NCBI GenBank assembly: GCA_905250125.1
Contig: CAJNOL010000080.1
Coordinates: 66,790 to 130,789 of the forward strand
DNA: 64,000 bases
Source of the DNA: Rotaria sordida
Lineage: Eukaryota; Rotifera; Eurotatoria; Philodinida; Philodinidae
Direction of reading: 5' to 3'
Positions 12,283 through 25,700 of this stretch are shown here, piece by piece. Each line of letters starts with the position of its first letter. Within the stretch, counting starts at the first letter, position 1. The translations under genes and the position numbers were made by a program. Under the pieces are notes generated by a model. That model was not told the DNA's origin, did no database searches, and was given only the letters and a program-made list of their open reading frames with translations.

Positions 12283-13023
12283 GTTACTAAGTAATGACGT
12301 AAATCTGTTTCTAATAAGGTGATGTTATTATTTATGCTTACTATTTTCTTAATATCTCAAGAAAGAGAAACAAACCAACATGGATTTTTGATTGATTCTA
12401 AAAGCTCATAGGAAGGACTACAAAACTAGATACTTTCCAATTTTTTTTAGAAGTGATCTTTGTTAAATGAAATGACTTGAATTTCGTTTAGACATCATTT
12501 TTTTTCATCGGTCTTTAACAGATTTTGATTGAAAAAACTGAGCTTTGTGTCAAAACGAATAATATATTTGAAGTCGGTATAAAAAAACTGAATTTAATTA
12601 GAAAATCGTTTGATCAGTGGAAAACAAGTCCTAAACCTGTAAAACGTCGTTACAGGAGAAAATAACAAAAAAAATCCATTGAATAAAAATGATGTTTTCA
12701 TTAAATTCACTTTTTGACTGGACCTCGGAGGAGGAATTTTAGTTGAATATTTTTGCAAACCTTACTTTTTCCAATCAAAATCTGCAAAAGATGATGATGT
12801 CTAAACGAAATTCAAGTCATCTTATTTAGCAAAGATCATTTCTAAAACAATTAAAAAATACCTACTTTTGTAGCTCTTCCGATGAGCTTTCAAAAATCAA
12901 TTAAAAACCCATGTTGTTTTTTTCCTTTCTCGAGACATTAAGAAATCATTGAGCATAAATAGTAACGTAACTGTATGATTTTCTAGCTCATTTAGAACAA
13001 GATTTACATCATTACTCAGTAAC
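12283..13023. repeat. ~740-nt palindromic element
   Basis: Left arm about 12283-12620 and right arm about 12690-13023 are inverted copies. The outer blocks share TTAC(T)NAGTAATGA and the middle blocks share GACTTGAATTTCGTTTAGAC. The GATTTTGATTG block follows. Divergence rises toward a short centre. No coding frame. By eye its sequence is unrelated to the 10.3-11.3 kb element, although the architecture is the same. Confidence 0.75.
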
Positions 13024-14660
13024 ACTTGTTATTCAAAAAATAGTGTAGCACATTATATTTTGAAATATGTGGTGCGTCTGATCACTGTAAATGTCGTATG
13101 GAAAATCATCGATTTTGATCACATGGAATATGTATGATTCAAGTTAATTTGTTTATTAAGGTTCTTCCCGTTTTTCACCTCTGCTCTCCATAAAAAACAT
13201 TTTTTTTTTCTCATAAATATAAATTCTATAAATGAAATAAACTTATGAAATCCTTTATCATCAACTCAATAATAATTTGTATTGTTTCGACGTTTGAATA
13301 AGTCGACATATTTATTGTTCGACATTTTTATATTTCGACTAAAGTAAAAATTACCATCATTTAATTATGTGCACTACGCCGAAAACATGAGGTGGAGACG
13401 ACGTGGTTACCGTCAGGAAGCCTAACGATAGCTTCAAAAATTTTTTTTCTTATATTTGTGACACTAATATTTCTTAAGAAATAATGTTTCATTTTTTGAA
13501 CACTCGTTTCAATCTTAGCCCATTTTGAAATAAGATTTTCACAAATTAGCGAATTTAAATATTATACTCGTTACAGTGGAATTCATTAAGTTTTGACTTA
13601 AGCCGATTTGTTATCATTATAAATTTTAATCAACATTACTGACGATTTACTTAATAAATTTAACGAGTATCAAAATGAAGTAATAAAACAAACGGTATCT
13701 TATAAAGAGAGAATCTGTCAATAATTAAATCCCTCCTCTTCACTTCCAGCAGTTAGTGTACTCTACCAATAGAGTTCAACAGCTCGTATAATAAAGGCGC
13801 AACTACCCGGCAAATATATATGAAGAGAGACGAGCACGGATCAGTCACCAAAAACTGAGTTATACATGGTGCTGATGGTGGACAGTGTCCATCTCTGTCA
13901 AATATACCACCAATGATACACTGCCTATTCAATATGTTTACTCACCGTTTTAATAATAAATTTTGATCAATCGCTATGAAATAGTTATATATAATAGAAA
14001 GAATATGTAGACATACATATATATAGATCGATCATGGGATACAAAATAACGCATATGCGAAGGCGTATATTTACTATGTTATACTTATTCGTCTTTTTGT
14101 ATAATTAGCATAAATGTAAGAAAACAAAATTCGGAATGGTTGACATATCTGTGTGTCGATCTGACAGAAGATAAAAGATCAAACTACTTAAGAATATATG
14201 TAAGTATCGAGTGGGATATACATAGATACTAATTAAAATTATTAAAAATGAATCCACCCACATGACTAGTATTTAGTATAATCTTTAAAATCTTTTTAAT
14301 CAAATGTTTTCGACAATGAAAAAGTTAAATTCTATGAAACTCATGAGAATATTTAAGGTATATAATACAATGTGAAATCAATTGACAAATTAAAATAATC
14401 AGATAATTGTATTTATCTATTTTCAAAAGATCAAGGAGTTTATTTTCTTTTTGTTAGATACTAACTATGTTCTATAGAAATAGACAAGAAATAGATCTGT
14501 CACATATGCTTTTCTTTTTGATCGAATACATGATTAGTCAAAGCGAAAAGATTTGTCAATGAATTTCCTCAGATAAAAAGATATTTATAATTCTATTTGT
14601 AAAATCATAAAAATATTCGACCCTTCTCAATAAATCAATGATATTTATGAGAAATCTATA
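13024..14660. other. intergenic, no gene recognised
   Basis: Includes a less AT-rich patch near 13380-13430 and 13740-13920 with no frame, tRNA fold or known motif that I could confirm. Confidence 0.5.
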
Positions 14661-15211
14661 AATAGTTAATTAATCGAAATACATAATATTGTAGACGAAG
14701 ATTAGAACTATTATCAAAAGAAAAAAGGATACTTCAAAATGCATAAATGTAGTACAATATGATAATCATATTACAAATATTTTGTAATGTATTGACCTTG
14801 TTTTCAACCTTTTTTAAAATACTGTTAATCATTTTCTCAGATTTTTCTACACTAAAAATTTTTGTTTGATATCTACATATTTATTTAAATCTTGTCGAAT
14901 AATATTTCAGAAGTTTTCTCTTGGCCATATATCCTTTGAAAATGAATACTGAAGAATTTTTAATAAAACTATCAGAAAAATAAATTCAAGTAACTGACAT
15001 ATTGAAGAATAAATTGGGAATAGTAAACTTCATAAAATCAAACTGTCAATATGAAATGTTATAAAACTACAATCATAATCAGTAAATATGATGAATATTA
15101 TTTTTATTTTTCTCAAAAAACTGTAACATGAAAATATTCACTCAAGATTAGTAATATGACTATAAAGTTCTAATCTTTGTCTACAAAATTATATATTTCG
15201 ATTAATTAATC
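14661..15211. mobile_element. MITE-like element with ~45-nt terminal inverted repeats
   Basis: Left end 14661-14709 and right end 15167-15211 are inverted matches sharing TTAATTAATCGAAATA and GATTAGAACT. The interior of about 460 nt is AT-rich without a frame; partial pairing continues inward. Confidence 0.55.
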
Positions 15212-17171
15212 ATATATAGGTTTTGTTATATATATTATCAATTTACTGAGAGGGATCGAAATTTTTCAATCAGGCTTTATTTATTTATTTAGAATATTTA
15301 TTTTACTTCAATGATAAATACGATTACCACATACTAAATTATTCCGTAATTATTTTATTGTTATAAAATAATCACTTATATGAATAAATTTTTCTCAATT
15401 AGAATTGTCTATTTTATTAATCCATAACATTTAAAACGGATTATTACTTAACGAAACAGTTTTGGATATTTGTATAATGAAAGAAACATCGATTTTCTAT
15501 AGTTAATGATGTATAGAGAAATACTTTTTTAACTAGTCAATTAACATTCTTATTAAGGCGGGCATATCATAAACTTCAAATGAAGGATTTTTATAGATGT
15601 GATATGTAAATTTTACATAACGGAAAAATATTTTGAAAGAAAACGAATTTGATAAAATATGATTTCGAACAGTGTTCGATATTTATATTTAGAAAATGAT
15701 TTCAGATGTTTAATTTCTAATAAAACTAAGATTATAAATCAACTGTTCATAGTTATAATTCTGTTTTAAGAACTAAGTCAAATATATTTCAATGATATTA
15801 ACATTGACCATTATATTAATCCGGTAAATCTTATCACAACCGCATCAATATTGTGTTGTTTTTTTTTTGTCAATCATCAATCATTTCGGACAGTAAGAAT
15901 AGATAACAATAGAAAATGTTTGTATGTCATTTTCTCTAATTTATTCAATATTTGACGTATTTTTGATAGTAAAATTTACATGTCAATAAAGAATTCGATT
16001 CAAACAATAGTATAGTAATATTGATTGTTATTTATAATCATATAAAACTTCTTTAGTTAAGATAGAAAGTTTTTCATGATTTCTACGAACATATAATTGC
16101 TAGTAAAAGTAACTTCGACTTTCGAATAGAATATCTGTATATCTGAGCCTTGTACTCATCTGTAGATCTTGAATTGGCAGTTCGAATACACATCTGATAA
16201 TTGAAAATTCATTGTAAACATCTTATGGAGATTGTGAGTGTTTGATCGTCATGTATGGACAATATCATTCATTAGCGATATGATTTCTCAAAATAACTTT
16301 GAACTCAAGCATTCCTTTTAACTAATTTTTATGTAACAGATGTATGTTGAATTACTTTAGATACCCTGAAAAGCTTAGTGCTATAGACGTAAGTTCCATA
16401 GGATTATTATTGAAAAACCAGCGTTAAAGATGTGACACAAGAAAGGACAAAAGTTTTCACTGCATACGTTTCCATTTACAAATCTTACAAGTTCCAACAC
16501 TATTTTTGAAAATTAAATAGTGCGTTTTTGCAGAAGATACTTCAGACTACAAAATCTCTATGCAAAGTTTTTTAAAAAATTGAATTTACTTGGTGTTAGC
16601 GACGAATCCTTCTTGAAGATCGTGAGATGATATCAAAACAGCAAATTTCGTTCTGGGACAAGAACAGATCTCTGGAGAACCGATTTTTTGGAGCCCGCTT
16701 TTGCTGAAAACTTCACCATAGATAAAGTCTATAGTGTGAAGTCTATTCTGAAATTCTTCGTCTTTTCTGTCATAAGATAAGAGATTTAATTTCTAATTAT
16801 CTTTTAATTAAGAGCTGAAATTTTCAAACAACGATTAGTTAATCATATCATGTTGTTCCGTGCCAATGACTTATTAGTCCCCCCAAAAAAACGGCTTATT
16901 TTTGTTTTTAATGTTACTTTTTTTTTATGTCATGCAAATATAACAATTGAAAAGAAAAAGAAATTTGACTACATAAAGATGAAAATAAAAATGTTTGTAT
17001 AAAAAGTTTATAAATAATATGAAAAACGAAAACTCAAACGTTTTAAATGTCTAAATCTATACTTCAAAATTTAATAGCATACACACATAGATGAATAATT
17101 AATATAAATAATGAGATTTTCTCACATTTACTATCAGTAATAGCTCTACTACGAATGTTTCTTCTTTGAAT
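15212..17171. other. intergenic, no gene recognised
   Basis: Very AT-rich. No domain-bearing frame and no tRNA were confirmed. Confidence 0.5.
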
Positions 17172-20077
17172 TTACAAACGTACAATACGATTTTCTGATG
17201 TTAAAAGTCCAAGACGTATATAAACATCAGTACCAATACCATACATTGTTTCAAATGTTAATGATCCATTTAAATATTCACAATAAGCACGTGATGTCGG
17301 TACACCAAAACCATATCTAAACAAATATTATTAAATACAATAAACAAAAAAAATCTCTTTTTTTTACCCGCTCATTCTATGTTGAATATTTCTTGTCGTA
17401 AGTTGATCATATAAATAATTATCGAAATCAGTATATGATAATGATGGTGATTCATTAGATAAATTACTCGATGAAAAATGATAATCATATATTTTATCAA
17501 GTAAAGATCCTGGCATACCCCCACCACGATCTCTTACTCTAATAAAAAAACCAAAAAAAAAGTGTTTAAATATAAGTATATAAAGTGCCAGCAAAAAACT
17601 ATTTTTCTTTTGTATTCTAAGGTCTTGACCATCAGAACTTCGATTACAAACCGAACGAATATCATATTCAGAATCATCGAATAGTATATTCAATACTAAT
17701 TTTCGACCTTAACGGAACTGCGAATTCTTTCGGACCCGGGTCTGAAATTCAAGGTTTAATTTATTGTAGGTTCGGTCAATAAAAACATGGATCTACAGCT
17801 CCCTACTTGCTGGATCTCATTTACATAAATTTGAATTTGATATTTGTTTCAATTGGAATTGAAGTTCTGATGGTCGAAATCTCAGAATTCAAAGCTGAAT
17901 TGTTGACATTTTGTTATCATATCGAATTTCTCAACCCATGCAGAATTTTGTTGTTCTGATTCTATGACGAATAAAATCAAAAAAAAAGAATTCGGATAAA
18001 TATTGAAGCTATCAAGACTTGATGTTTTTTAGTGTATTCCAATTTTTCTGATTTTTTTATTCTTCTGAATATGTCAAAAACAATATTTTTATAATTAACT
18101 CGACAAGGTCTAACCTACCATAACATAAAAATGTTCCTCAAATTTCGAATCGTTGATACTTTATATATATAGAGAGAATGTTTATACCTTAAGAGTAGTT
18201 CATCTTCATTAACCGAAATAGTAACACCAACATTTGGTAACTTTTTATCAGAATTTTTATGATGTTCAACTGTAGCTCTAAAAAACAAAATAAGATTAGT
18301 AAAAGAATTTTAATTTCAATTTAATAGTTCGTGAAGTACATTTAATATCTGATAATCAATTGACATCATACAGAAGATCTCTCTTGCTGTACGACAAAAC
18401 AAATCTGAAAATTTCAGAATAGACTCTACCACATATATGATGAAATTTTCAGGAAGATCTAGCTTCAAAAAACTAGTTTTCTAGAAATTCTAAAACAATT
18501 TTACCATCATCTAGTAATTCTGAATAAGGATTTTTACCGTTTCGAATTTCTCATTCGATTATAAAAGCATTTTTTCGTACTCCATCGTATTGCTAACGAA
18601 AAGTAAATCAATATTTTTGAAAAATCGAAGCATGTTCAGAAAAAACGTTGTAGTCTCAAAAGTTTTCTGAATTTAGTTTTCGAAAATACTGCCTCAATTC
18701 GAACTTTTTCTTGCATGAAGTGAAAGTCAATAATGTTTTCGAAAGAGAATAACAAATACATTCAATGTTCTAAATTACTATTGAATAGAATGTCATCCTA
18801 CCTAAACGCATTTTTAAGCATTTCAGGTACAATATAACTAAGTGGCATTGTTATATAAGGAAAAGAACTATTCACATGTCCATCAATTGTAATATCCGGT
18901 GCGATACCATATGTCGCTCGACATACTTCTCTAGTTAAAAAAAAAGAAAAGATTGAATGAAATAAATATTTTTTTTTTTTTATCTTTCTATTAACGTACT
19001 GAGCATATTCAGCTGATGCTTCAATAAGTTTTTTAGGTGAAAAACTCATACAAATAATACCAATATGATTTGGCTATAAATTAAATGAAATAATAAATTT
19101 CTTTTTTAGGTAAATTTTTCTGTTATTTACTTTATCTTTGCGTAATTCAATATGATTTTCAATTAACATTTTAATAGCTAAACGAGATGCAAGTGCACGA
19201 TCAAGAAAATTTCGTACAAACATTTCTTGCTAGAAATAAAACAAATAATCAAAATAAAATTCATTTCTTATTATTATTACTTTAATATGTTGTTTAGATT
19301 TACGAAAACCTTCAGCTAATAATGGTAATGTATCTGAAGTACAATTAAGTGTATTTTGTAATAATTCTGTAAAAAGTTTTTCATGTTCAAGTGTTTTAAT
19401 CTTAAATAGAAAGAAACTTATTAATTTTAGAAACAAAAAAAAAAAATCTTTTCAATTTCTATTACCGGTGGAAATGAATGAAGTGTATGAAAAATTTTAA
19501 TAAAACGTTCATGCTAAATAAAAATTAAGAGAAAGAAAAAAGAAATATTCTTAATTAAGAAAATTAATCAAAAGAAAAAAAAAATTTACCAATTCTAATA
19601 GAAGTGGATTACATGCAACAACAAATGGTAAATTTCGGAAATCATTTATACGATGTGCAAAACGTATTGGTAAATCATTATGTAAATATTGAGCTGAACG
19701 CTAGAAAATAAAATTATTTATTAACAATTTAAAAAAAAACAAAGTTTTTCTTTTTCAAACATACTAATAGATGTCTACCATCATCAGTTTTTCCAATGTA
19801 CATCATTGTTAATGGTGAAAGACGAGTTGATTGCTAAATTGGAAAATAAATTTTATTTATTTCTTTTCAAGAACTAATTAAATAATACTTTAAGTGCAAA
19901 TTGTTCAATAGCAGTTTGACAATAAAATGATGTAACAGTAATATTTGATAAATGTTGATCATAAATTTTTTTTTCTATTGAGGGTTTAGAATTTTGATTA
20001 TCTTTTGATATATTTGTTTGATAACGAACAAAAGATAATAATTGAAATGAATATCGATGGAATTTTTTACATAACAT
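17172..20077 (-). CDS. BCKDK: branched-chain alpha-ketoacid dehydrogenase kinase, mitochondrial
   Basis: Eleven exons in coding order: 20077-19889, 19833-19765, 19700-19590, 19513-19466, 19400-19281, 19229-19131, 19073-19000, 18930-18802, 18277-18188, 17538-17368, 17316-17172; 414 aa, close to the vertebrate 412. The N-terminus ([14 protein letters not shown]) is basic and fits a mitochondrial presequence. [11 protein letters not shown] at about 48-58 is the BCKDK rather than the PDK form. The GHKL ATP site is intact: N-box with E273 and N277 (EMLKNAFR), G1 box D313-R-G-G-G and G2 box [11 protein letters not shown] from 368. The enzyme phosphorylates the E1-alpha subunit of the BCKD complex and so restrains Leu/Ile/Val oxidation. 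Most introns are 51-69 nt; introns of 649 nt (17539-18187) and 524 nt (18278-18801) are much longer and hold repeats. Confidence 0.93.
17613..17889. mobile_element. MITE-like insertion in a BCKDK intron
   Basis: Inverted repeats of about 50 nt, sharing GACCATCAGAACTTC, bound a 277-nt segment inside the 649-nt intron. This explains part of the intron's unusual length. Confidence 0.55.
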
Positions 20078-21649
20078 GATTGTTTCAAAAAGAAAAGAAA
20101 TAGTCGGTTAATTGTAATTACTAAGGAAACAATGATCAATCGTTGTTGTGTTGTTTTGTCTTTATGATTGGTACAACAAGAGGAACCAATCATGTTTCTT
20201 TATACAAACGAAGAATAAATTATTGATACGGAACATCGATCAAGCATACATGGTATTACATACGAAGAACCAATCAAAATGAATATAATCAAAACTTTCA
20301 TTTTGCTTGAAAAAACTAATTACAATACTGACAATATTCAAATATTAACTTGAATATCAGTGTAACGAGGTCAGAACAAATGAGGAAGATATGGTTCGAT
20401 ATAATAGCGCTTCGAAGCTGTAAAAATTGGCTGGATCAATGTCAGAAAAAGACTAAAATAATGTGGATAACTTTTTGAGATATAAAATGTTATTCCCACC
20501 CTTCTAGAATGTATGGATGTAACGGTGAAGGTGAAAACCACGTTCACACTTTTCATCTATATCCACGCCTTTTCAGAAAGATGGACATATAATTCATGTA
20601 TATAATATGTCTTTCACAGAAGGTATTTTAATACAACTAAAATGGTGTACCAAGATTTTTCTCAGAAGAAAGCCAATGTTAATGCGATTAGTATTGAAAG
20701 CCTGTACTACCTTATAAGTGTAATTTTTTTTTCTTGCAATTAAAAATGTGTAATTGCCGTTCGAAGAAACGTTTATCCTCATAACCATACTTATATTCAC
20801 ACTTACTTCCCATACCAATCGATCCATACTCGCACCCATGACGACAAGAATAGTTGAAGGATTAAGTAAAGCTTTTTATTCGATATTTTTTTTCATTTTC
20901 AAGAGATTAAAGTAACCATTTTTCCAAAAGAATGACTCAAAAAATTATTTTTAGAATTAGATAGTTTATTATATTCTGAAGATTCATACTAAATATGTGT
21001 TGATGGAGTTACGTCAGTCAATACAAAACAAATGAGGACAAACGTTTATCTGGTGAACATGCCAATCATCTCAATTTTCTCTACAAGTTATCCAAAGTTG
21101 TATAGCATGATGTTTCACCCAAGGAATGCTTTTCTTGTCTTCAACAGTGAAGAAAACAAAGCACTTTTTTTGAACCCTGGAAATCAATAAAAATCAAAGT
21201 ACTTTACAAAAAATACAACATCAAGACCGAGATCGTTCACGAAAAACCAGCCATCTAGTAAGTTATACTTATATTTAAAATTCTATCCAAATTTACGCTT
21301 AGTATACTTCTCGACAAGTTTTTCTTATTACAAGTTCATGATAAATTATGAATCAAAAAAGTCAATAAAAAATTACACGTTACAATAAAAAGGGAGGAGA
21401 AATCGGTAGAAATCGTCTTTTTGGACAATTTCATCGCAATATCATCTTACAATTAATCGAATCAATAAGTCACAATAAATTGGTCAATTTTTAGGCAGTC
21501 ATCACCACATAGAAAGTATAAAGCTAGTATTCCATATGTAATTGTTCTTGTATAAATTAATTAAACTCTAAGTAGCTATTGGGATAATTATTATCTGTAC
21601 TATCTTCAAATATAACTAATAAACTAAAAAACAATAGATGAAATATGTT
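20078..21649. other. intergenic, upstream of BCKDK
   Basis: No gene supported. A reverse-strand frame at 20594-20839 shows no known domain. Confidence 0.5.
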
Positions 21650-21749
21650 NNNNNNNNNNNNNNNNNNNNNNNNNNNNNNNNNNNNNNNNNNNNNNNNNNN
21701 NNNNNNNNNNNNNNNNNNNNNNNNNNNNNNNNNNNNNNNNNNNNNNNNN
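21650..21749. other. assembly gap of 100 N
   Basis: Exactly 100 N, the conventional size for a gap of unknown length, so real distance across it is uncertain. Confidence 0.97.
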
Positions 21750-23069
21750 TAAGAATATGCCTAATAACAATAATGTAGAGACACAATCTTTAAATACTGG
21801 ATTAAGCATTCTTTTTTTTGTTCGAGAAACAGCAAAAACTTCCCAAATATGTATTTCCTTTCGATCGCAAATAAATATCAAATGCCTGATATTGGTGTTT
21901 TTTCCATACATGCGCTTATTATCTGTTAGCGATAGATTAAAATAAGTCTAAGTTCCCAATAAAAAACAATTTTTATAATGAATAAGAGGATTATTTTTTT
22001 TTACATTATAAAATATTTGACATGATTGCGTTCATTTCTTTTGATACAAAAATAATCTTATTAAGATTTTATTAGATTGATAATAAATATAAACACATAG
22101 ATTTTCTTTAGTCTATTATATTCAATGAAAGATGATGATAAGAGATTGAAGATTTGAAGTCAAACTTTAATAAAAATGATACATCATGTTTAAACTATAG
22201 AAAAATATAATCATATTTGAATGTCCTGGAACAAATAATACTAAAATCGATATTAAAATCAAATTTCATTTTACGTACATTTATTTATCACGCATTAAAT
22301 ACATCAATTTTCTACTTCTGTAATGACGTTTTTTTTAACCCATAAACATGTGAAGAAAAAGCCAATTTTTATCTTACAATGACATGTGTGAATTATTTTT
22401 TTTTTCTTTTCTCGTTATCGACCACTATTTTATCGTTAATAACAAAGTTATATCAACGAAAATTTTTTTATTCTATTTATAGTCTATTTCAAATAATGCT
22501 TATTGAGTTTAAAGAGTGAAAAATTATTTTTCGTACGATAGTCACATGTTTATATTTCGAGATCAATGATTAAACATAACATTCTCATAATTCCAAATCT
22601 ATAATGTTGAAATCTTTTCTTTTGAATGAATTTCCATTGAAATATTTCTTCAATAAAAACATGTTGTATTTATTCGTTGAAGTTTCGATGAAATTCCTAT
22701 GAAAAAGCAAAACAAAATGTACATTTTTCCTTAAATTTATTTTCTTATTAACCGATCAATAATTTCGTTTGCAATGATATAAATATATATGTCTTTTTTC
22801 TTATTCTTATTATGCTAAGTACTTCCATTGCAAGTCCATACATTTAATTATATATATATATCTTCTCTTGTGGTATGGTTATATGTATTTAACAGACAAA
22901 GAATGAAAAAGTGCAGATGCTTGGTTGTTTTATTAGAATGAACATATAAAATGCAAAAGTACAATAGTGTGCGCATTTACACATAGAATACTGAGAAGAA
23001 GCAAAAAAAAACGTGAGGATCAGAACATCCTGGAATCTAACGCATATCGTCTATGTGACCTAGTTATGA
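21750..23069. other. intergenic, no gene recognised
   Basis: AT-rich with a TA run near 22850. No gene seen before the stop of the calcium sensor. Confidence 0.5.
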
Positions 23070-24059
23070 TTATGCATTAGGAACAAGTAAACGACGAATA
23101 ACTGGATCATTCTTACATCCAGCAATGAACTAAAAGGCAAAAAAAAAAATTTATTATTCAATTTTGTTTTATCTATTTTAATTTACTTCTTCTTTGCTTA
23201 ATTTTTTATTTCCAGTAACATCACAAATACGAATAATTTCTTCAGCACGACGTTTTGGATCACGATCACCTAAAAATTTAATTCAATCATTTCTTTTCCT
23301 ATTACGAAAATCTTTTTTTTTTTCTTGTACCTTTACGATCAGTTTCACCAATGAGATCATACATAGCCTATTAACAAAAAATATCCAATATTCATATTAC
23401 TTTGAAAATCAACAAAAACAAACTAATACATACAGAAATAACTTTTGCCATTTCATTAGTATCAACTAAAATAACGAATCAATCAAAATAACGTTTTTTG
23501 TTTTTTTAAATTTAACTTACTCCAACCACTGTTATTATAATCATACATATCAAATGCTAAAGCAAGACGTTCATCAAGATCACCTGATTGTGTCAATGCA
23601 ATAGCAAGCATAAATTCAGTAAAATCGACTAAAGAAAAACCAGACAACGGCCATGAGTACATTAACATACCATTACAAAAAAAATAACATACTGGTTCCA
23701 TTATTATCACGATCAAATGTAGCAAAAGCATATTTACAAAAATCTTTTGCTTTACCACCTGGATAAAATTGTTCGTAAACTGTAACAAAACGATCTTTTG
23801 ATAATTTTCCAGTTGGACTAAAGAACAAAAAAGAAATTTCAAAAATAACAAAAAAAATTCGAATTTACCAATCACGTAAGAAACCAGCATGCCATTCACG
23901 AATTTGTTCTTCAGTAAAATTTGTATTTGCCTTTAGCATTTGAATAGCTTTTGGTGTAAGAATTGTACTATTTCAAAAAAACAACAATTATTAACAAATG
24001 AAATATAAATAATCAAATTATTCTTACGGATCAATTTTACTTGATGATTTATTACCCAT
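23070..24059 (-). CDS. neuronal calcium sensor protein (hippocalcin/neurocalcin/visinin-like)
   Basis: Eight exons in coding order: 24059-24028, 23967-23869, 23817-23693, 23628-23521, 23465-23434, 23367-23331, 23269-23187, 23129-23070; 191 aa, the normal family length. MGNKSSSK at the start is a consensus N-myristoylation site. EF1 carries the family's Cys-Pro (C44-P45) and cannot bind calcium. EF2 (79-90, DRDNNGTIDFTE) and EF3 (115-126, DYNNSGWIDTNE) are complete. EF4 (161-172, DVTGNKKLSKEE) has Lys at loop position 6 where Gly is expected, so binding there may be weak. The C-terminus NDPVIRRLL matches the hippocalcin/visinin-like branch. Such proteins move to membranes on calcium rise and tune signalling in neurons. 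Paralogue identity within the family was not resolved. Confidence 0.93.
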
Positions 24060-24079
24060 TATTTAATTTTGATTTAAAT

Positions 24080-24090
24080 TACTAAAGAAT
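24080..24090 (-). promoter_or_regulatory. candidate 3' splice acceptor upstream of the calcium-sensor ATG
   Basis: On the minus strand ATATTCTTTAG ends at 24082, 22 nt before the ATG. Same layout as other genes in the window; a 5'UTR intron or a trans-splice site are both possible. Confidence 0.35.
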
Positions 24091-24220
24091 ATATCTAGAA
24101 AATATAAATTATGTTTTATTGTTAATAGTTAGATATATCTATGTATGTATATGATACTGATGGAAAAAAAATAAAAGTAATGAAATGCAAATCATTCTCT
24201 ACATTTATATGCTATGCATT

Positions 24221-24240
24221 CTCTCTCTCTCTCTCTCTCT
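24221..24240. repeat. (CT)n microsatellite
   Basis: Ten uninterrupted CT units. Confidence 0.9.
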
Positions 24241-25139
24241 ATCTATCTTTTTTTTTCTATATTTTTCTTGCTGATTCTTTGCTTTTTCTTTCATTGTTAT
24301 GTGGTAAATATACTCGAGGCTTAGATATTTTTTTAATAGAACTGATATCGTGTTGATATGTTAATCATAAACAAAATAACGAAAAAAAAATATTCTCTCG
24401 AAACTATTCATCTTGAACGAAAAATACTTATGATTTTTCATATATAAAAATATCATAAATATTCTTTGTAGAAATAGAATAACTATACTATGTGTATTAT
24501 TAATTTCGCAACAAAAATGCGGTTAAAAAAAAAGATATCATGTGTTTCTAGTTCGCATCATCGAGGCTGACAAGTATGACATGATAACATTAATAATGAC
24601 AACAATGATAATCGAAGAATTTATGTTTCTATTTCGTTTATGACTAAAATAGATGTACTCTTTACCAAGTATTACTAACTCTATTAGTCATCATTCGTTT
24701 TCATTTTATTGCTATCAAAAATAAAGAAAAGAAAAACGAAACGAGATATACAGTTAAAGTACCACTCTGCGAACTGAATGAATCATGGAAACTACTGGAA
24801 CTGTAATAGTCACGTGTTCGTTCCAAATACTATCATAGTCAACTCAATAGTGAGAAATACTTGTGATAAAAACAAAGTTCTATGAGTTGATTTTAAATAA
24901 ATAATATAAATTCGACTTTTTTTTCTTTGTATATTTCATAAATAGTTGAATACAATATTGAGAGTTTTATAGACAAATCATTAAGAGAACAAATATTAGC
25001 ATTCCCTTTACATAAATAATAAAGCTTCTAACACCAACTACATTCATCAATCGATCTTAGAATATTATTTAACATGTCATATTTATCATTTGATAGATCA
25101 ATTGATATTTGATTATGTCTAAGAGAAAATGCTATTAGT
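24241..25139. other. intergenic, no gene recognised
   Basis: AT-rich sequence, nothing supported. Confidence 0.5.
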
Positions 25140-25640
25140 TTAATTTCTGCGGAATTGAAATGCAAAACACAATGTGGTTCCTGTTACTACTAATCCCAGG
25201 GAAATTGTTTTATTCTATCTATTTTTAGATATATTTCTTCACCATTGCGTTTTACTTAATCGTCCATAAATGCAATAAGAAAATAGGTCATATATTATAA
25301 TGAGACATAATTGATATATGGTCTGTGAGAATGTATATCAACAACGTCTGTCATAATTCTTGTGTGTGGGAAGAGGTGAAGTAAAGTGCAAATTTCTATC
25401 ATATATACGTCAACACTTCTTTTAGGTCACGCTTCACAGAATGATTACTTAATAGTATGTATGCTCTATTTTCATGCATTTTCCACACTTGATATCAAAT
25501 TTCATACGAGTAGGATTACCATCTACATATTCTTTAAGAGTATTGTAGAGTGTGACAATGTGTAGATTGATATGTTTTCTGAACATGCGCATCTATCATA
25601 TATCAAGAGAACAATTAAGTTGATAATTGAATATTAACTA
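25140..25640. repeat. dispersed repeat family, copy 1
   Basis: Shares an ordered series of blocks with 26487-26700 and 32525-33700. These include GTTTTATTCTATCTA, a CAATAAGAAA block and GATATA(T/C)G(G/A)TCTGTGA. Later blocks such as CAACACT(T/C)CTTTTAG match 33540. No frame. Probably a degenerate non-autonomous element. Confidence 0.6.
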
Positions 25641-25700
25641 GAATTATTGTCGGATTTTTTTAAAATATCAACCACCATTTTTTAAATAACTTTCGATACA

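Noticed and set aside
13800-13930. Possible hammerhead-type ribozyme (CTGATGG near 13870)
   Set aside because: The required CGAAA partner and a GUC cleavage site in the right places were not found.
16140-16200. tRNA-like GGCAGTTCGAATACAC
   Set aside because: No acceptor stem or D-arm could be paired around the TTCGAAT core.
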